Source: Orbaceae bacterium lpD04 (GTDB lineage Bacteria > Pseudomonadota > Gammaproteobacteria > Enterobacterales > Orbaceae). From it: 64,000 bases of DNA. Position numbers and translations under genes: made by a program. The notes under the pieces were generated by a model that did not search any database, was not told the origin of the DNA, and worked only from the letters and a program-made list of their open reading frames with translations. This document shows, piece by piece, positions 41,526 through 51,744 of the stretch (the stretch's first letter is position 1; each line of letters begins with the position of its first letter). Location: the NCBI GenBank assembly GCA_036251935.1, contig CP133967.1:277488-341487 (forward strand), read 5' to 3'.

Positions 41526-42968
41526 ATGGCGAATACATTACTTAGAAGTGGCGATATCAAAAATTTTCAAGCTTTAGGTCAAGATGGCAAGGCTGTTTAT
41601 CTATTTGCAACGCAAATTAGAGAAACATTTAGAATGAAGCTTGGTCAGCAATATGCCAATCATTTAGCCGTTCCACAGCGTAATGATCAGGGAAATATTA
41701 TTGATTGGTATGTGCCATTTGAGTCTAAAAATCCAAATGGTGAATATGATATTGTTCCTTGGTCTGCAGCTAGTGATGATGAAAAAAAAGCAGCGTTGGC
41801 GCAATTACATGAATTTGAGCAGAAAGTGATTAGCCTTGGTCAAAAGATGGTGAGTAATATAAACTTATCTGGCGATCAATTATTGTTTAGCCGTTTAGTT
41901 TATAATCCACAAGCAAGTTCAAATAATGATGAACGTGAGAAAATTATTGCGATCCGTTTTCCTAGTGCTGATTTTGTTTATATTGTAAATGGGATCCCAG
42001 TCATTACCTTTTGGGGATTCTTATCTTCTCAGCCGCAAGTAACGGGATCGTCTTTTAGTTGCTTAGAAGCGACAAATATTAATTCCAACAAAATTCCCCC
42101 TATCACATCGCCAGCCGTTCCAATTACTATTGCGGCAAGCAAACCGTGGTGGAAACGCTGGGGCTGGTTATTACTAGCTCTACTGCTATTACTTTTATTA
42201 CTATTTTTATTACGCGGCTGCATGTTTAAAAAGCAACCTGTTGAAATACCACCGGCGCCTATTACTCAAGTTAATTCCTACCTTGATGATAAGCCAGGAA
42301 TAAATACTGCGGGGCAAGGCACTAAAAATCAAGGTATTGTCGGTACGAAGGCTGATGCATCAAATACTTTAACAAGTCGTGGTAAGTCATCGTTAACGGG
42401 TCAAAATCTAGACTCAAGCCAAATACCAGACAATACAAATCCAGCCGTCGCAGCGCCAATACTTAATGATCCAAAGGGTAATAGTGAGCAAAGCGATAAT
42501 CCGCTTACACCAGATTTAGATCAAAGCTCCCCTGAAAATGGCGAAAATGGCGAAAATGGTCAAACAAATAACGCAGCCCCAACCGATAATAAATTGACAT
42601 TATCGCCTGATATCATCGACCAAGGCTCTACTCAGTTTTTAAATGGTAAGTGGAATGTCGGCGGCGGAATTCAAGATAAAACAACGGGTAAGCCATTACG
42701 TTTACAATATGATTTCGATCAAGGTAATGGCACTGTTACTATTTCGCGCGGTGATGGCGTCAAGTGTGTTGGTAATGTTGGTAGTGGTATTGCCAGAGGT
42801 AATTTAGATATAAGTAGCTCGACCAATGCGACTTGTAATGATAATAGTACTTATCAGTTACCAAAGATTCAGTGTGTACCTGGTCAAAATAATGTGGCAA
42901 ATTGTCAAGGCTATTATGGTGATGGGGCTAAATTTCCTATTACTATGAAGCAGCAGTCAGATGATTAA
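41526..42968 (+). CDS. srfA: SrfA-like bitopic membrane protein
   Basis: First gene of the cluster. I place the start at the ATG at 41526 (GGAAAAAC in front); the frame extends upstream only to a TTG. The 480 residues comprise a soluble domain (~1-195), a basic patch and a Leu-only membrane helix (~212-232, next to KPWWKRW), a long low-complexity linker rich in Asn, Ser, Gln and Pro (~240-370), and a small C-terminal beta domain (~375-475) with several Cys, fitting disulfides in the periplasm. Position before srfB and srfC, and overall layout, match SrfA of the Salmonella SsrB-regulated srfABC genes, whose molecular role is unsettled. The N-terminal half is probably cytosolic. Confidence 0.75.
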   Translation: MANTLLRSGDIKNFQALGQDGKAVYLFATQIRETFRMKLGQQYANHLAVPQRNDQGNIIDWYVPFESKNPNGEYDIVPWSAASDDEKKAALAQLHEFEQKVISLGQKMVSNINLSGDQLLFSRLVYNPQASSNNDEREKIIAIRFPSADFVYIVNGIPVITFWGFLSSQPQVTGSSFSCLEATNINSNKIPPITSPAVPITIAASKPWWKRWGWLLLALLLLLLLLFLLRGCMFKKQPVEIPPAPITQVNSYLDDKPGINTAGQGTKNQGIVGTKADASNTLTSRGKSSLTGQNLDSSQIPDNTNPAVAAPILNDPKGNSEQSDNPLTPDLDQSSPENGENGENGQTNNAAPTDNKLTLSPDIIDQGSTQFLNGKWNVGGGIQDKTTGKPLRLQYDFDQGNGTVTISRGDGVKCVGNVGSGIARGNLDISSSTNATCNDNSTYQLPKIQCVPGQNNVANCQGYYGDGAKFPITMKQQSDD

Positions 42969-43027
42969 TAATGTAAACAATACATAGATATCGGTCTATT
43001 GTAACGGATTGAGAGAGTAAATTTTAT

Positions 43028-46000
43028 ATGCTTCCAGAACTACGAAATTATGGTCAAGAAGTAACACTTATCATGAATAGTGGTATTCAGTTTCTTGATT
43101 TTGCAATTAAAATTGATTGGAAAGAAAGAAGCTGGCGCAATAAGATGAATGGCTGTTTTATCGCCCCATCAGAGAGTAGTCCACTGATGCGCCTTGTTGA
43201 AGATCCTGACAGTGGCCAATATTTTGTGCCAGATAACTTAAGTGCGGCAGTTAAACCAACACAAGAGATCAGTGTTGAGCAGTCATTAAAATTATACGAT
43301 GGTGTCTGGTTACCGATCCCGGTTCTTAAAGCTGTGCCGCCAAACCGTTTTGAGCAAGGTCCTCACAACTGGAGTCGTATGCGAATTGTTGCGATCCCTG
43401 AGGGTGAAGATCTTGATGGTAATACTCATCGAATTACAATCGCATTTGATACGAAAATTTTTACCCAATCAAAGGATGTGGCTTACTTAGCGCCAACTGA
43501 TCATGATGTGAGTACTGGAGCAGTGTTCGCACTTGCTCATCGTAGTGATCAAATTAGCTGGTATCTTGAATTAAAATGGATTTCGAGCTGGTTACAAGAC
43601 CTTTTCGAAGAACTTGCACCAGAGCCTTCTCGATTAAAAATGCATAAAGATGATGTTACTGATGGTATTACCAATAAAACCTATTATGCTCATTACCTTA
43701 ATGTTTTAGATTTAGTTGGGCAATCAGTTAGTGTTCCAACGATTAAAGTTATTTCTAATAAAAATAATGATATTACGCCATCTATTCCAGTTGATATGGT
43801 TCTTGATGTTGGTAACTCAAGAACTTGTGGTATTTTGATTGAAGATCATATTCAAGATAAAGACAGTTTAAATCGTCGTTATGAATTAGAGATACGTGAT
43901 CTAACGCAGCCTGAATATGTTTATAAAGATCCATTTGAAAGTCGTGTTGAGTTTGCGCAAACCTTTTTTGGTAAAGAGCATTTTTCCGTACAAAGTGGCC
44001 GGCCTGATGCATTTCGTTGGCCAAGTATTGTTCGAGTAGGTAAAGAGGCGAGCAGATTAGCGGGTCGTAGGGAAGGTAATGAGGGTGCAACGGGGTTATC
44101 TAGCCCTAAACGTTATTTATGGGATCAAGAAAAGTATGAGCAAGGTTGGCGTTTTAATTCTCACTACGTCAAAAGTGATCATGAACCATTTGCAACAGCA
44201 GAGCCATTTTCTAGCCTAATTAATGAGTATGGGCAAGCACTGCATGTATTAGATGATTATGATGACCGTAAAATGTCAGTATTTCATCCCAAGTATTCAC
44301 GTAGCTCATTGATGACATTTATGTTATCTGAAGTGCTGATGCATGCCTTGATGCAAATCAATAGTGTTGCTCAACGTAATAAATTAGAGCATTCAAAAAC
44401 GCCGCGTAATTTACGCTCAATTATTCTCACTATTCCACCGGCTATGCCAAAACCGGAGCAAGAGATATTTAAAAACTGTGTGCATCAAGCTATCGGGTTG
44501 GTATGGAAAAGCTTAGGCTGGGATCGCACTGAAAAAGATATCGATTTTAATAATCTTGATGGATTAAAAGAGGCTTGGCCTAACTTTCCACAAGTGATTA
44601 TTCAATGGGATGAAGCAACGTGTGGGCAAGTTGTCTATCTATTTAATGAAACACAAAATAATTATAATGGCCGACCAGAAGAGTTTTTAGCTGCGACTGT
44701 TAGACCTGATAAAGAAAACAAAAAGAAATTAACCATTGCCAGCGTTGATATTGGCGGTGGTACGACAGATCTTGTCATCAATGATTATGAACTTGATTAT
44801 GGCGAAAATGGCAATTTTAACAGTAGTAATGCATATATTGTCCCTACTCAGCGTTTTCGTGATGGTTTTAAAGTTGCTGGTGATGACATATTGCTTGATT
44901 TGATACAAGATACGGTGATTACTTCGTTATCAAAGGGCTTAAAAGAATTAGGTTTAATCGACCCAAATCCACTGTTATCTCGAATAATTGGATCGCAGCA
45001 ACTTAATATTCAAGATGCTGTTTTACGTCAACAATTAACGTTGCAAGTTTTTATACCAATTGGTTTACAGGTATTAAAATACTATGAGCAGTATGAGCCT
45101 TTAAAAAGTGATAATTACCAGTTTAATATCACCTTTAAAGAGTTATTAGGTCATAATGAAATTACTGAGAATGTGTTAAATTTTGTTAATGAACCGATTC
45201 GTCGTGCGTTACATAATCCTGAATTTTCTATTCTAGATATTACTGTAGATATTAATCTTAAACGTATCCATCATCTATTTCTTCGCGGTGATCACTTTAA
45301 TATTTGTAAAACATTCGATGCATTAGCAGAAGTTATTAGCTGTTATCAATGCGATATCTTGCTACTTACAGGGCGTCCGTCGCGATTGCCTGGCATCCAA
45401 AGTTATTTTAATTCACGTATTTCACTTCCAGTCGGACGCATTTTACCGCTACATGGTTATCGCACTGGTAGTTGGTATCCATTTCATAAACAAGAACGTA
45501 TCGATGATCCTAAAACAACTGCCGCCGTTGGTGCAATGTTATGTTTCTTAAGTAAGAATTTACGTTTACCTAACTTCTATTTTCGTTCTTCTAATATGGA
45601 TTTGTATTCAACCGTAAAATACATCGGTTTATTAGATAACTTAAACATGATTAAAAATGAAAACGTCTATTATCGAGATATCGATCTTGATAACCAAGAT
45701 TATGATTTCCCAGATAGTTCATTTGAAATTAGAGGGACAACTCGCTTAGGCTTTAGGCAGTTAGATCTTGCCAGGTGGCCTGCATCACCAATTTATATTT
45801 TAACTATTGAAAATGATAATGTTGCAAAACGCCTTAGTGCAGATGGTATTGTCTTGAATGTGACGCTCGGCATAAAAAATAACCGGAAAGGAACTGAAAA
45901 TTTTTATATCAAATCGGTAAATGCCTCTGATGGCCGAGCATGTGATAAATTTAGTGATGTAAAACTCAGTTTAAATACAATATTAAGTTCTGGCTTAGTC

Positions 46001-46039
46001 AGCGCGCAATATTGGCTTGATAGTGGAATTATTAAATGA
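43028..46039 (+). CDS. srfB: SrfB, Hsp70/actin-fold ATPase-like virulence factor
   Basis: The 1003-residue cytosolic protein matches SrfB in size and in its opening (MLPELRNYG...SGIQFLDFAI). It carries the three nucleotide-binding signatures of the Hsp70/actin superfamily: phosphate-1 VLDVGNSRTCGI (~258-269), phosphate-2 VDIGGGTTDLVI (~573-584), and adenosine motif LLLTGRPSRLPGIQ (~777-790). The ~250 residues before the ATPase core are a separate domain, as is the C-terminal ~150. SrfB therefore probably works as an ATP-driven switch or chaperone-like machine. It lies 59 bp after srfA, and its stop overlaps the srfC start (ATGA), so SrfB and SrfC are translationally coupled. Biochemical activity is an inference from motifs. 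Confidence 0.88.
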   Translation: MLPELRNYGQEVTLIMNSGIQFLDFAIKIDWKERSWRNKMNGCFIAPSESSPLMRLVEDPDSGQYFVPDNLSAAVKPTQEISVEQSLKLYDGVWLPIPVLKAVPPNRFEQGPHNWSRMRIVAIPEGEDLDGNTHRITIAFDTKIFTQSKDVAYLAPTDHDVSTGAVFALAHRSDQISWYLELKWISSWLQDLFEELAPEPSRLKMHKDDVTDGITNKTYYAHYLNVLDLVGQSVSVPTIKVISNKNNDITPSIPVDMVLDVGNSRTCGILIEDHIQDKDSLNRRYELEIRDLTQPEYVYKDPFESRVEFAQTFFGKEHFSVQSGRPDAFRWPSIVRVGKEASRLAGRREGNEGATGLSSPKRYLWDQEKYEQGWRFNSHYVKSDHEPFATAEPFSSLINEYGQALHVLDDYDDRKMSVFHPKYSRSSLMTFMLSEVLMHALMQINSVAQRNKLEHSKTPRNLRSIILTIPPAMPKPEQEIFKNCVHQAIGLVWKSLGWDRTEKDIDFNNLDGLKEAWPNFPQVIIQWDEATCGQVVYLFNETQNNYNGRPEEFLAATVRPDKENKKKLTIASVDIGGGTTDLVINDYELDYGENGNFNSSNAYIVPTQRFRDGFKVAGDDILLDLIQDTVITSLSKGLKELGLIDPNPLLSRIIGSQQLNIQDAVLRQQLTLQVFIPIGLQVLKYYEQYEPLKSDNYQFNITFKELLGHNEITENVLNFVNEPIRRALHNPEFSILDITVDINLKRIHHLFLRGDHFNICKTFDALAEVISCYQCDILLLTGRPSRLPGIQSYFNSRISLPVGRILPLHGYRTGSWYPFHKQERIDDPKTTAAVGAMLCFLSKNLRLPNFYFRSSNMDLYSTVKYIGLLDNLNMIKNENVYYRDIDLDNQDYDFPDSSFEIRGTTRLGFRQLDLARWPASPIYILTIENDNVAKRLSADGIVLNVTLGIKNNRKGTENFYIKSVNASDGRACDKFSDVKLSLNTILSSGLVSAQYWLDSGIIK

Positions 46040-48744
46040 TGATAAATGAAAAATTGCCTAAGTCTTGGGAACAAGTTTATAGTACGGCGGCGCAAGCAAT
46101 CGATTGGGTAAGTGATGTGCGCCACTCATCAAAGCGACTCGATAGCGAAGCGGATAATCTCATTTTGGACTTACGCCGATTACGTAATGTATCAAAACGA
46201 TTAGGTGATGTATCGACAAAATCTGTTGCAGTAGGCTTTTTTGGTTTATCTCAAGCTGGAAAATCATATTTAATTTCTGCACTTGCTGCCGATGCCAATG
46301 GTAACTTAGAGACGCGTGTTGATGGTGAAGTCCTCGATTTTATTAAACATGTCAATCCACCTGGCGGCGGTAAAGAAGCGACGGGACTTGTGACGCGTTT
46401 TAGCCGAACAGCTAAAGGGGGTATTGCCGGTTATCCATTGGAGCTAAAATTATTCCAAGAAATTGAAATTGCTAAAATTTTAATTAATTCTTATTTTAAA
46501 GATTTTGACCAACAAAAAATTGTTAGAAAAATTGATTTTTCTCAGCTCAATAATGAACTTAATACTTTCGAAAAAAAGAAAGGAATCGGTTATACCGGTG
46601 GTTTACTTGAAGAAGATGTCGTCGATTTACACGACTACGCCATGGAAAACTTTGGTAATGCACTAGAGGGGCTAAAAGGGGGATATTGGGAAAAAACGAT
46701 TCGTTTAGCACCTTATTTATCGATACCTGATCGCGCCACATTGTTTGCAGTTTTATGGGGCGCTTTGCCTGAACTCACAGCAATTTACATTGAGCTTGCA
46801 ACAACGCTTGCTAAATTACATAATGCTGAAATTGTCTATGCACCTATAACCGTTCTTGTTACTGAAAAAAATGGCATTAAATCTCAAGCAGATAGCATCA
46901 TGAATGTTGATATGCTCGAAAGATTGAATACGCCAAAGGATTCAACTGTGCAAGTATGTCCGCATAGTGCGACCAATATAGATAATGAAGTGGTTGATAT
47001 TTCATTGGCTCAATTGGCATTTTTAGCTGCTGAATTAAGTTTCCCCCTCGTTAATGAAACTCGCGTAGCAACATTTGAAGATGTTGATTTATTAGACTTT
47101 CCTGGTTATCGTGGCCGCTTAAATCTACTTAGTTTATCAGATGTCAAAGATGGTAATCCGATCCCTCAATTATTGTTGCGCGGTAAAGTTGCCTATTTAT
47201 TTGAAAAATATACAGATAGCCAAGAGATGAATGTGCTTGTTGTTTGCACGCCATCAGATAAGCAATCAGATGTTAATGATGTTGGCCCCGTGCTTGAGCG
47301 ATGGATTGAGCGCACACAAGGTGAAACAGCTGAAAAGCGTGCAACTAAAAAGCCTGGTTTGTTATGGGCAATTACCATGTTTGATAAAAGGATCGGTGCA
47401 TCGTTATCCTTAACTGAAGATATTTTAAATAATAGCTGGGGTAAAGGTGGGTTATTGCAACAAACTATCCTTGAGCGATTTGGTAGCTATGATTGGCTCG
47501 AAAATTGGTCTAATAATCAGCGATTTAAGAATGTTTATCTAGTGCGTAAACCTGGTTTTCCTGTGCCATTTTTAGATGTCGATGCTAATTCAGGTAATGA
47601 GCTTGCAATAAATGCAAACTACCAAAGTAAATTAGAATTATTGAAAAGTACGTTCACGGGCAATATTGATGTAAATGACTATATCGACAATCCAGCTCAA
47701 GCTTGGGATGGCATGTTAAAGCTAAATGATGGTGGGATGGAGCGATTAAGTGATTATTTAGCCGAGGTATGTAGCTCTTCGCTAAAACAGCAGCGAATTA
47801 TGGAGCAGCTTAATGATAAAATTAATTATATCGTTAACTTGCGCTTTGATACATGGTATCAAGCTGAAGGTGCTGAGGAACTCAATAAGAAAAATCAAAT
47901 GATAGATACTGTAGTTAAAGGCCTACAAGCCAAAGCACTATTACTCGGAGAATTTTTAAAAACAATTCAGTTACCCGATGAAACTATCCGAGCACTTTAT
48001 CAATCGAGTGATATTGATACTGAGTTAAATGCTCCTCAGTCAGATAACGACGCCTCTAATTTAGCAACAAGTAATGATTTTGGTTTTGATACTGATTTTT
48101 CATTGTTTGGTAATAACGATAATCAGCTTTCAACCGAGAGTAAACCTATCGCAATAAAATCTGAGTCCAAATTTGCAAAAGCCGTATTTGCCGCGTGGAT
48201 GGAACATTTAAGAAATATTATTTTAAGTAAGCATGTCGTGCAATTTTTTGGTTATGATCAAAAAAATATGTCATTTATTATTGATGAACTTATTACTGCT
48301 GCAAATCGCTTAAAACTTGAAGAAACATTAAATAAGCAAATCTTAGCTAATGAAGATACCGGCAGCAAGCGTGATGAGCTTGAATCACGTCAAGTCAGTA
48401 CGATCCATATGATTATTAGTGATTTTATCGCTTGGCTTGGCTTCATTCAAGGTCAAGTAACCGATATTCCCGATAGCCGAGTAAATTCAGGTAAGAAAAT
48501 TTTTTCATCATTATTAAGCGTTCCTCTTAATGAGCAGCATGGCAGCATGTCGCATCAGTTACCTAAACTCGATGATAAAACGAAAATTTATACCCAGCAG
48601 TATATTTTTGATTGGTTCGTCGCTTTTATGAAGCTAGCACAAGAAAATGTAGGACATAGTGCAGGTAGAGAAATCAGTCAGGAACAAAATACTCGCTTAG
48701 GCTCTATTTTGATGCAGTTTAACGCGGCAGCTTTACCAAACTAA
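46036..48744 (+). CDS. srfC: SrfC, dynamin-like GTPase
   Basis: The 902-residue protein matches the SrfC virulence-factor family. It shows a P-loop GFFGLSQAGKSYL (~67-79) and a G3-type motif DVDLLDFPGYRG (~350-361) as in dynamin-like large GTPases; a possible G4-like region is ITMFDKR (~450). The C-terminal half is long and mostly helical, as the stalk of dynamin-like proteins would be, with an acidic low-complexity stretch at ~665-700 (SNDFGFDTDFSLFGNND). No membrane helix is seen. Two ATG codons (46036, 46039) are possible starts; the first gives an ATGA overlap with srfB. Confidence 0.87.
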   Translation: MMINEKLPKSWEQVYSTAAQAIDWVSDVRHSSKRLDSEADNLILDLRRLRNVSKRLGDVSTKSVAVGFFGLSQAGKSYLISALAADANGNLETRVDGEVLDFIKHVNPPGGGKEATGLVTRFSRTAKGGIAGYPLELKLFQEIEIAKILINSYFKDFDQQKIVRKIDFSQLNNELNTFEKKKGIGYTGGLLEEDVVDLHDYAMENFGNALEGLKGGYWEKTIRLAPYLSIPDRATLFAVLWGALPELTAIYIELATTLAKLHNAEIVYAPITVLVTEKNGIKSQADSIMNVDMLERLNTPKDSTVQVCPHSATNIDNEVVDISLAQLAFLAAELSFPLVNETRVATFEDVDLLDFPGYRGRLNLLSLSDVKDGNPIPQLLLRGKVAYLFEKYTDSQEMNVLVVCTPSDKQSDVNDVGPVLERWIERTQGETAEKRATKKPGLLWAITMFDKRIGASLSLTEDILNNSWGKGGLLQQTILERFGSYDWLENWSNNQRFKNVYLVRKPGFPVPFLDVDANSGNELAINANYQSKLELLKSTFTGNIDVNDYIDNPAQAWDGMLKLNDGGMERLSDYLAEVCSSSLKQQRIMEQLNDKINYIVNLRFDTWYQAEGAEELNKKNQMIDTVVKGLQAKALLLGEFLKTIQLPDETIRALYQSSDIDTELNAPQSDNDASNLATSNDFGFDTDFSLFGNNDNQLSTESKPIAIKSESKFAKAVFAAWMEHLRNIILSKHVVQFFGYDQKNMSFIIDELITAANRLKLEETLNKQILANEDTGSKRDELESRQVSTIHMIISDFIAWLGFIQGQVTDIPDSRVNSGKKIFSSLLSVPLNEQHGSMSHQLPKLDDKTKIYTQQYIFDWFVAFMKLAQENVGHSAGREISQEQNTRLGSILMQFNAAALPN

Positions 48745-48781
48745 GTATAAATTAACAAAATGGATATAAATTGAGGATATT

Positions 48782-49768
48782 ATGGCATTAAGAATTGAAC
48801 TTAATGGAGATAAACCTGGTATAGTTAAATTTTCAGCAAGTAAATGGCAACATAGCGCTGATGTAGAAATTATGATCCAACGTAATCAAGATAATTTTTA
48901 CTTATCGCAAAGTAACCAGTGGGGCCCTGAAACTAGCTGGCATGTTATCGCAGATCTTATCGTCAATGATGACCGCTTAGAGGGCCAAATTGGTCCTTGG
49001 CTTACCGACTCATTATTAGCGCTTGGCGGTAATTGCAAATTCTTGATGCAAATTCGCGAATGTAATAATCCGACAATTACTGATCGAGGCGTTATTACCA
49101 TTAAAGGTAATGTATTGCCATCAAGTGCCGTGTCTATTGATTTACCCATTGAAGAGGTGGCGGTAAAGCCGACACTAGTTGAATCAATCATTGAACAGGT
49201 AGCTGAACCAACAACTGAAGCTGTTACTGAAGAGGCGACTACCGCTGCCATCGAGCCTATCTCACCCGTAATTGACACTTCAAATCCTGAGCCAAGTAAG
49301 AAAAAAGGTAAAGGAATTATTGCTATGATCGTAATTATTGCCATATTGCTTATTGCAGCTTTGGTTGCTTTTTTATTACTTAATCGCAGCGAACAACCGA
49401 CTAAAAGTATTTCTGATGATGTAGATACAAGTAGTTGTGCATTAAGTCAGCTCGGTAATAATGAGATGGATTTTATTCAAACTTGCTTACGTGATAAGCC
49501 GTCTACCGAGCAGATTTTAAAGTTAATTCTTGAGGCAAAAGCTCAAGATAAATGCAATATTGCTCAGCGATTATATGCAAATCAATCACAGCAAAATGCA
49601 AACATTGCAGTAGTTTACGCTAAAGAATATGATGATAAATTCTATCAAAAAAATAGCTGCTTTGTCACCGATAAAGATACCGCTATTTATTGGTATGAAA
49701 CCGCTTTAGCCTTAGATCCCAATAGTGATTTAGCTAAAACAAGATTGACGCAACTAAAAGCACAGTAA
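48782..49768 (+). CDS. Bitopic membrane protein of the srf cluster
   Basis: I do not recognise this 328-residue protein as a named family. It has an N-terminal beta-rich domain (~1-125, MALRIELNGDKPGIVKFSAS...), an acidic Glu/Thr/Ala/Pro linker (~125-170), a basic patch (KKKGKG), one membrane helix (~178-200), and a C-terminal helical domain (~215-328) with Cys residues and a TPR/Sel1-like end (DKDTAIYWYETALALDPNSDLAKTRL). The positive-inside rule puts the N-terminal domain in the cytosol and the repeat domain in the periplasm. It follows srfC by 37 bp behind a good GAGGA ribosome site. It may join the cytosolic SrfB/SrfC to the envelope part of the system. Confidence 0.7.
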   Translation: MALRIELNGDKPGIVKFSASKWQHSADVEIMIQRNQDNFYLSQSNQWGPETSWHVIADLIVNDDRLEGQIGPWLTDSLLALGGNCKFLMQIRECNNPTITDRGVITIKGNVLPSSAVSIDLPIEEVAVKPTLVESIIEQVAEPTTEAVTEEATTAAIEPISPVIDTSNPEPSKKKGKGIIAMIVIIAILLIAALVAFLLLNRSEQPTKSISDDVDTSSCALSQLGNNEMDFIQTCLRDKPSTEQILKLILEAKAQDKCNIAQRLYANQSQQNANIAVVYAKEYDDKFYQKNSCFVTDKDTAIYWYETALALDPNSDLAKTRLTQLKAQ

Positions 49769-49779
49769 GGTTACTAATC

Positions 49780-51744
49780 ATGAAAAAGTTACAGTTCTCT
49801 TGCCTGCCAATTTTGATGATTATTGGTATGATGGGGCCTTGCTTCAAGGCATATGCAGCTGAGCCATTGAAGCAAGAGGGAAAAACGACACTTTATCAGC
49901 GTGTATTAAGTACCCCTTCTTGCGAGCTTATGGCAAAAACGAGTGATTTGAAAGGGCGTCAAATTCCTGCATTTTCTCGATATTATGTTTACGAGCGTAA
50001 AATAGATAAAAATAAAGAATGGTTAAGTGTCGGTCCTGACTCTTATGGTAAAACCGTCGGCTGGATTGATAGTAATTGTAGTGTGGATTGGAATATGCAA
50101 ATGACACTGGTTTTTACTAATCCCGTTGATCGTGATCCGTTACTATTTTTTAAAGATAAGAATGACATTGATACAATTATTGAATCAGACGATCCCGCTA
50201 AGGTCGTACAGCCGATTCGAAATAAATTGACCAAACAACTGCAAACAAAGGAAGTACTAGCTCAAGAACCTAAAGAATATATCGATTTTAAAGAGAATTT
50301 CTACTTGCTACCGATTTTAAGCGGTGAGGAAGTTATGAATGGGCAAGGTTTTTATCAGCGAATTCTTGAAGTCGCCTCTGTTAGTAAACAAGATAATCTG
50401 GTGAAAAACAGCCAAACTAAAGGTCAATTGCTAAACCAAGATGATGACACTCAGCAAGTGGTGCCATTTAAAGCTGCTATTGTATTTGTAATTGACTCAA
50501 CTATTTCGATGCAACCTTATATTAATCGTAGCCGGGATGCAGTACAACGCGTTTATGAACAAATTGAGAAAGGCGGATTACAAGACCAAGTTAAATTTGG
50601 TTTAATCTCATTTCGCTCAAGTTTAAAAGCTTCATCTAAGTTAGAATTTGTATCAAAAATCTTTGCTGATCCTAATGACGTGATTGATGGTGCTGATTTT
50701 AAAAAACGTGCTGAGTCATTAAAGCAAGCCTCAGTTTCCTCAGCGTACTTTGCAGAGGATTCTTACGCAGGTATTGATATGGCCTTAAATGATATCAATT
50801 GGAAAAATTTTGGCGCACGTTATATCATTCTTGTCACTGATGCGAGTGCTATACCAGGTGATGATCCATATTCAAGTACAGGACTTGATTCAGCGCAGCT
50901 ACGTTTAGAGGCTCAACATAAAGGCGTTGCTATTTATGTATTACACCTAAAAACAGATGCGGGTAGTAAGGATCATCAAATCGGTCAGAAACAATATAGA
51001 GACCTTTCTTATAATGACTTTATCAATAAATCACTGTATTACCCAGTTAATGCTGGTAATGTACAAGACTTTGGCAAAAAAGTTGATACCTTAGCGCAAT
51101 CTCTAGCTGCCCAAGTAAAACTCGCCTATGAAGGTGAATCTTCTATTGGTAATGCACTTAATGCTAAAGATGATGTGATCGTGCAAGATTCACTATTACT
51201 TGGTAAAGCGATGCAATTGGCTTATTTAGGCTCTATAAAAGGCACTAAAGCACCAACGGTGTTTAAAGCTTGGATCAGTGATAAAGATTTTGTTAAGCCA
51301 AGTGTCACTACTGCAGAACCACGAATTCTTCTAACTAAATCGCAACTAAGTGATCTAAGTGATATTGTGAATAAAATCGCTAATGCTGCAAATGATGGAT
51401 TAATCTCCTCAAATGATATGTTTGCTCAGTTACGTTCAATTGCAGCTGCCATGGGGCAAGATCCTAATAAGTTAAAATCAGGAGATGTAACTAAAATTGC
51501 TGATCTGGGTTTATTAGGTGAATATTTAGATAACATTCCTTATAGAAGTGATGTTACGAGCCTTGATGAAGAGTCATGGAAAAGTATGAGCGGACTTGAA
51601 CAAGAGAAATTTATCCGCAATTTGCATAGCAAAATTCGTTATTATCAAAAATGTAATGCGGATGTTGATCGTTGGATCTCGTTGTCAGAAGGTAGCGATG
51701 CGCGTGAAAATGTTTATCCCGTTCCTTTAGAGATGTTGCCATAA
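49780..51744 (+). CDS. Periplasmic SH3/vWA protein resembling the PpkA sensor region
   Basis: The 654-residue protein has a signal peptide (to ~27, YAAEP), an SH3-like beta domain (~35-105, with WLSVG and GKTVGWID), and a von Willebrand A domain (~230-450) with a MIDAS motif AIVFVIDSTISMQP (DxSxS at 239-243) and a third MIDAS Asp region ILVTDASAIPGDD. The C-terminal ~200 residues are helical. The periplasmic part of the type VI regulatory kinase PpkA also ends in a vWA domain; here that region stands alone, with no kinase domain or membrane helix. It precedes the TagT/S/R/Q-like genes directly (next start immediately after its stop). It is probably a metal-dependent protein-binding module. 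Confidence 0.8.
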   Translation: MKKLQFSCLPILMIIGMMGPCFKAYAAEPLKQEGKTTLYQRVLSTPSCELMAKTSDLKGRQIPAFSRYYVYERKIDKNKEWLSVGPDSYGKTVGWIDSNCSVDWNMQMTLVFTNPVDRDPLLFFKDKNDIDTIIESDDPAKVVQPIRNKLTKQLQTKEVLAQEPKEYIDFKENFYLLPILSGEEVMNGQGFYQRILEVASVSKQDNLVKNSQTKGQLLNQDDDTQQVVPFKAAIVFVIDSTISMQPYINRSRDAVQRVYEQIEKGGLQDQVKFGLISFRSSLKASSKLEFVSKIFADPNDVIDGADFKKRAESLKQASVSSAYFAEDSYAGIDMALNDINWKNFGARYIILVTDASAIPGDDPYSSTGLDSAQLRLEAQHKGVAIYVLHLKTDAGSKDHQIGQKQYRDLSYNDFINKSLYYPVNAGNVQDFGKKVDTLAQSLAAQVKLAYEGESSIGNALNAKDDVIVQDSLLLGKAMQLAYLGSIKGTKAPTVFKAWISDKDFVKPSVTTAEPRILLTKSQLSDLSDIVNKIANAANDGLISSNDMFAQLRSIAAAMGQDPNKLKSGDVTKIADLGLLGEYLDNIPYRSDVTSLDEESWKSMSGLEQEKFIRNLHSKIRYYQKCNADVDRWISLSEGSDARENVYPVPLEMLP

